Shown here: in pieces, positions 6,815 to 8,069 of the stretch
Layout: each line of letters opens with the position of its first letter
How positions within the stretch are numbered: position 1 is the first letter of the stretch
Source: Flavobacteriaceae bacterium
Lineage (GTDB): Bacteria > Bacteroidota > Bacteroidia > Flavobacteriales > Flavobacteriaceae
DNA: 8,069 bases
NCBI GenBank assembly: GCA_018674025.1
Contig: JABHBC010000176.1
Coordinates: 1 to 8,069, forward strand
Reading direction: 5' to 3'
Made by a program: the position numbers and the translations under genes
The notes under the pieces: model-generated
Databases searched by the model: none
What the model saw: only the letters and a program-made list of their open reading frames with translations
Told to the model about the DNA's origin: nothing

Positions 6815-6976
6815 ATGCCAAAAAGAACATTTCAACCTTCTAAAAGAAAAAGAAGAAATAAACATGGTTTTATGGAAAGAATGGCTTCTGTAAGTGGGAG
6901 AAAAGTTTTAGCCAGAAGAAGAGCAAAGGGTAGAAAAAAACTTTCAGTATCGTCTGAAATTCGTCATAAAAAATAA
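6815..6976 (+). CDS. rpmH: 50S ribosomal protein L34
   Basis: This 53-residue, highly basic protein starts MPKRTFQPSKRKRRNKHGF and ends VSSEIRHKK. The core MASVSGRKVLARRRAKGRKK is the L34 signature. L34 is a small rRNA-binding protein of the large subunit. In most bacteria rpmH sits beside dnaA or rnpA. Here it precedes carB, an arrangement I recall from Flavobacteriia, which supports the taxonomic reading. It has a consensus promoter about 60-90 bases upstream and an intrinsic terminator 23 bases after the stop, so it forms its own transcription unit. Bases 6781-6799 in the leader form an A/T-only inverted repeat (TTTAAAA/TTTTAAA), too weak to call a regulatory hairpin. No Shine-Dalgarno sequence is visible. 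Confidence 0.97.
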   Translation: MPKRTFQPSKRKRRNKHGFMERMASVSGRKVLARRRAKGRKKLSVSSEIRHKK

Positions 6977-6978
6977 TG

Positions 6979-6994
6979 ATTAACAATTGTTAAT
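6979..6994. repeat. 16-bp perfect palindrome after rpmH
   Basis: ATTAACAATTGTTAAT is a perfect palindrome starting two bases after the rpmH stop codon and ending five bases before the terminator stem. It could be a protein-binding site, or in RNA a weak 6-bp hairpin with an AATT loop protecting the 3' end. With this base composition a palindrome of this length is expected roughly once or less per 8 kb. Confidence 0.4.
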
Positions 6995-6999
6995 ATATT

Positions 7000-7032
7000 A
7001 AAGGTGTTGCTGTTAGCAATGCCTTTTTTTTT
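7000..7032 (+). terminator. Intrinsic terminator of rpmH
   Basis: AAAGGTGTTGC (7000-7010) pairs with GCAATGCCTTT (7016-7026) in an 11-bp stem with two G-T wobbles and a TGTTA loop, followed by a T tract running to 7032. It separates rpmH from carB, so carB needs its own promoter. Confidence 0.9.
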
Positions 7033-7046
7033 ATCTTTTTGATAAC

Positions 7047-7054
7047 TATTTTTG
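7047..7054 (+). promoter_or_regulatory. Possible -7 promoter element for carB
   Basis: TATTTTTG matches TANNTTTG and lies between the rpmH terminator and the carB ATG at 7083. It predicts a leader of about 22 bases. No -33 TTTG is found at the right distance, because that region is the T tract of the terminator. Confidence 0.45.
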
Positions 7055-7082
7055 AAAATAGGTTAAATATAATACATAATTA

Positions 7083-7871
7083 ATGCCAAAAAACAACAAT
7101 TTAAAGTCAATTCTTATCATAGGTTCAGGTCCAATTATAATTGGTCAAGCCTGTGAATTTGATTATTCTGGTACTCAAGCTTTGAGATCTTTACATGAAG
7201 ATGGTTTAGAAACAATATTGATAAATTCTAATCCAGCAACCATAATGACTGATCCGTCAATGGCAGATCATGTTTACTTGCTACCATTAACATGTTCATC
7301 AATAATTAAAATTTTAAAAGAACACCCACAAATTGACGCTGTACTTCCTACTATGGGTGGTCAAACTGCACTTAATTTATGTATTGAAGCTGATGAAAAA
7401 GGAATTTGGGAAGATTTCAACGTAGAAATTATAGGTGTTGATATACAGGCAATTAATATAACTGAAGATAGAGAACAGTTTAGGAATCTAATGTTAGATA
7501 TAGGAATTCCCATGGCTCCTCAATCTACTGCAAATTCTTTCCTAAAAGGAAAAGAGATAGCTCAAGAATATGGTTTTCCTTTGGTAATTAGAGCATCTTA
7601 CACCTTAGGTGGAGCAGGTGCTTCAATTGTATATAAAGAGGAAGATTTTGATGAGCTTTTAACAAGAGGTTTAGAGATTTCACCAATTCACGAAGTGATG
7701 ATTGATAAAGCTTTAATTGGCTGGAAAGAGTATGAATTAGAGCTTTTAAGAGATTCTAATAACAATGTTGTGATAATTTGTTCCATTGAAAATATGGATC
7801 CAATGGGGATTCATACTGGTGACTCAATCACTGTTGCACCAGCACAAACACTAACGGATAAAGAATACCAG
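7083..7871 (+). CDS. carB: Carbamoyl-phosphate synthase large subunit, N-terminal quarter (joined to foreign sequence)
   Basis: The first 263 residues are unmistakable CarB, which makes carbamoyl phosphate from bicarbonate, ATP and glutamine-derived ammonia for pyrimidine and arginine synthesis. Landmarks are LIIGSGPIIIGQACEFDYSG (11-30), NSNPATIMTDP (48-58), LPTMGGQTALNL (88-99), the ATP-grasp segment IRASYTLGGAGASIVY (169-184) with R170, GWKEYELELLRD (213-224) and NMDPMGIHTGDSITVAPAQT (237-256). A complete CarB has more than 900 residues. Here CarB identity stops after TLTDKEYQ (256-263), where the family should continue with a helix such as I-M-R-x-A. Metal-binding residues equivalent to E. 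coli Q285 and E299 are therefore missing. The frame stays open to the window edge but encodes dGTPase sequence. A real intact carB presumably follows in the organism's genome. Confidence 0.93.
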
Positions 7872-7880
7872 GATTTATGC
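7851..7880. other. Chimeric junction between carB and dgt sequence
   Basis: The switch from CarB to dGTPase lies within codons for LTDKEYQDLC. LTDKEYQ is normal for CarB (E. coli CarB has the same residues at this place). From memory, Bacteroidota dGTPases carry a similar LT-x-K-E-x-Q-D-L stretch just before FEGNANGF. A short shared sequence could therefore have joined the two molecules, which would also explain why the frame is preserved. The exact breakpoint cannot be fixed without the parent sequences. Confidence 0.75.
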
Positions 7881-8069
7881 ACCTTTGAGGGAAATGCTAA
7901 CGGATTCAAAATCTTAACCGAAAGTAAAGCGGGTACCCCTGGAGGCTTGAGGCTCAGTTATGCCACCCTAGGTGCCTTTATCAAATACCCCAAAGCCAGT
8001 CTTCCTCACCATCCTACTTCCCATGTTGCCCACAAAAAATACGGTTTTTTTCAGGCACAAGAACCTTTC
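7872..8069 (+). CDS. dgt: Fragment of a dGTP triphosphohydrolase (dGTPase), in frame with carB
   Basis: From about residue 264 of the open frame the translation reads DLCTFEGNANGFKILTE, then GGLRLSYATLGAFIKYPKAS and HKKYGFFQ. These are characteristic blocks of Bacteroidota dGTPase, which cleaves dGTP to deoxyguanosine and triphosphate. Only about 66 residues from the middle of that protein are present. The upstream HD metal-binding and catalytic motifs (of the HDIGxPPFGHxGE type) are absent, and the frame runs off the window edge without a stop. Base composition is about 49% GC here against about 32% in carB, with many CCC, GCC, ACC and TAC codons that are rare in the neighbouring genes. It therefore seems to come from a different genome, probably another flavobacterium, and is most likely a chimeric contig end. 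Confidence 0.8.

Noticed and set aside
7083..8069. A genuine CarB-dGTPase fusion enzyme as a new nucleotide-metabolism system
   Set aside because: Both halves lack essential catalytic parts, and the GC content changes abruptly at the joint, so an artefactual chimera is far more likely.

Overview
This window looks like chromosomal DNA of a member of the Bacteroidota, most likely a low-GC flavobacterium (class Flavobacteriia). Four things point there. The sequence is very AT-rich. Start codons lack Shine-Dalgarno sequences and are preceded by A/T-rich leaders. Several intergenic gaps carry the Bacteroidota promoter signature TTTG-N19-21-TANNTTTG. The gene content is typical of the group: DUF4199 protein, cysteine-free type B L31, a GlmU-like sugar nucleotidyltransferase/acyltransferase, MtaB, and L34 followed by carB. 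An uncultured marine origin is possible but is only an inference.

Layout, left to right. (1) The 3'-truncated gene of a DUF4199 membrane protein on the minus strand. (2) A divergent promoter region serving it and rpmE2 (L31), which ends in a clear intrinsic terminator. (3) A GlmU-like bifunctional enzyme on the plus strand. (4) A family 5 (peptide-type) ABC solute-binding lipoprotein on the minus strand, overlapping the previous gene tail to tail. (5) mtaB, divergent from it across a 42-bp gap that holds two palindromes. (6) A tiny GNAT-like protein on the minus strand, overlapping the end of mtaB. (7) A small alpha/beta-hydrolase on the plus strand. (8) A two-helix membrane protein with a TPR-like domain on the minus strand. 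(9) rpmH (L34) with a textbook promoter and terminator. (10) The start of carB. There is no gene-free stretch longer than 300 bases, and I saw no rRNA, tRNA, CRISPR array or insertion sequence.

The genes are mostly single housekeeping units that alternate in strand, not one pathway. They cover translation (L31, L34), tRNA modification (MtaB), cell-envelope precursor synthesis (GlmU-like), peptide binding (the lipoprotein) and pyrimidine/arginine precursor synthesis (CarB).

The most striking observation is at the right end. After about residue 263 of CarB (around position 7871) the reading frame continues without a break, but the protein becomes the middle of a Bacteroidota dGTPase (FEGNANGF ... 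LRLSYATLGAF ... KKYGFFQ). At the same point the DNA changes from about one third GC to about one half GC. The join lies in a short DKEYQ-type stretch that, as I recall the families, can occur in both proteins. The simplest explanation is a chimeric contig end or amplification chimera, not a real fusion gene. I found no convincing undescribed biological system in this window.
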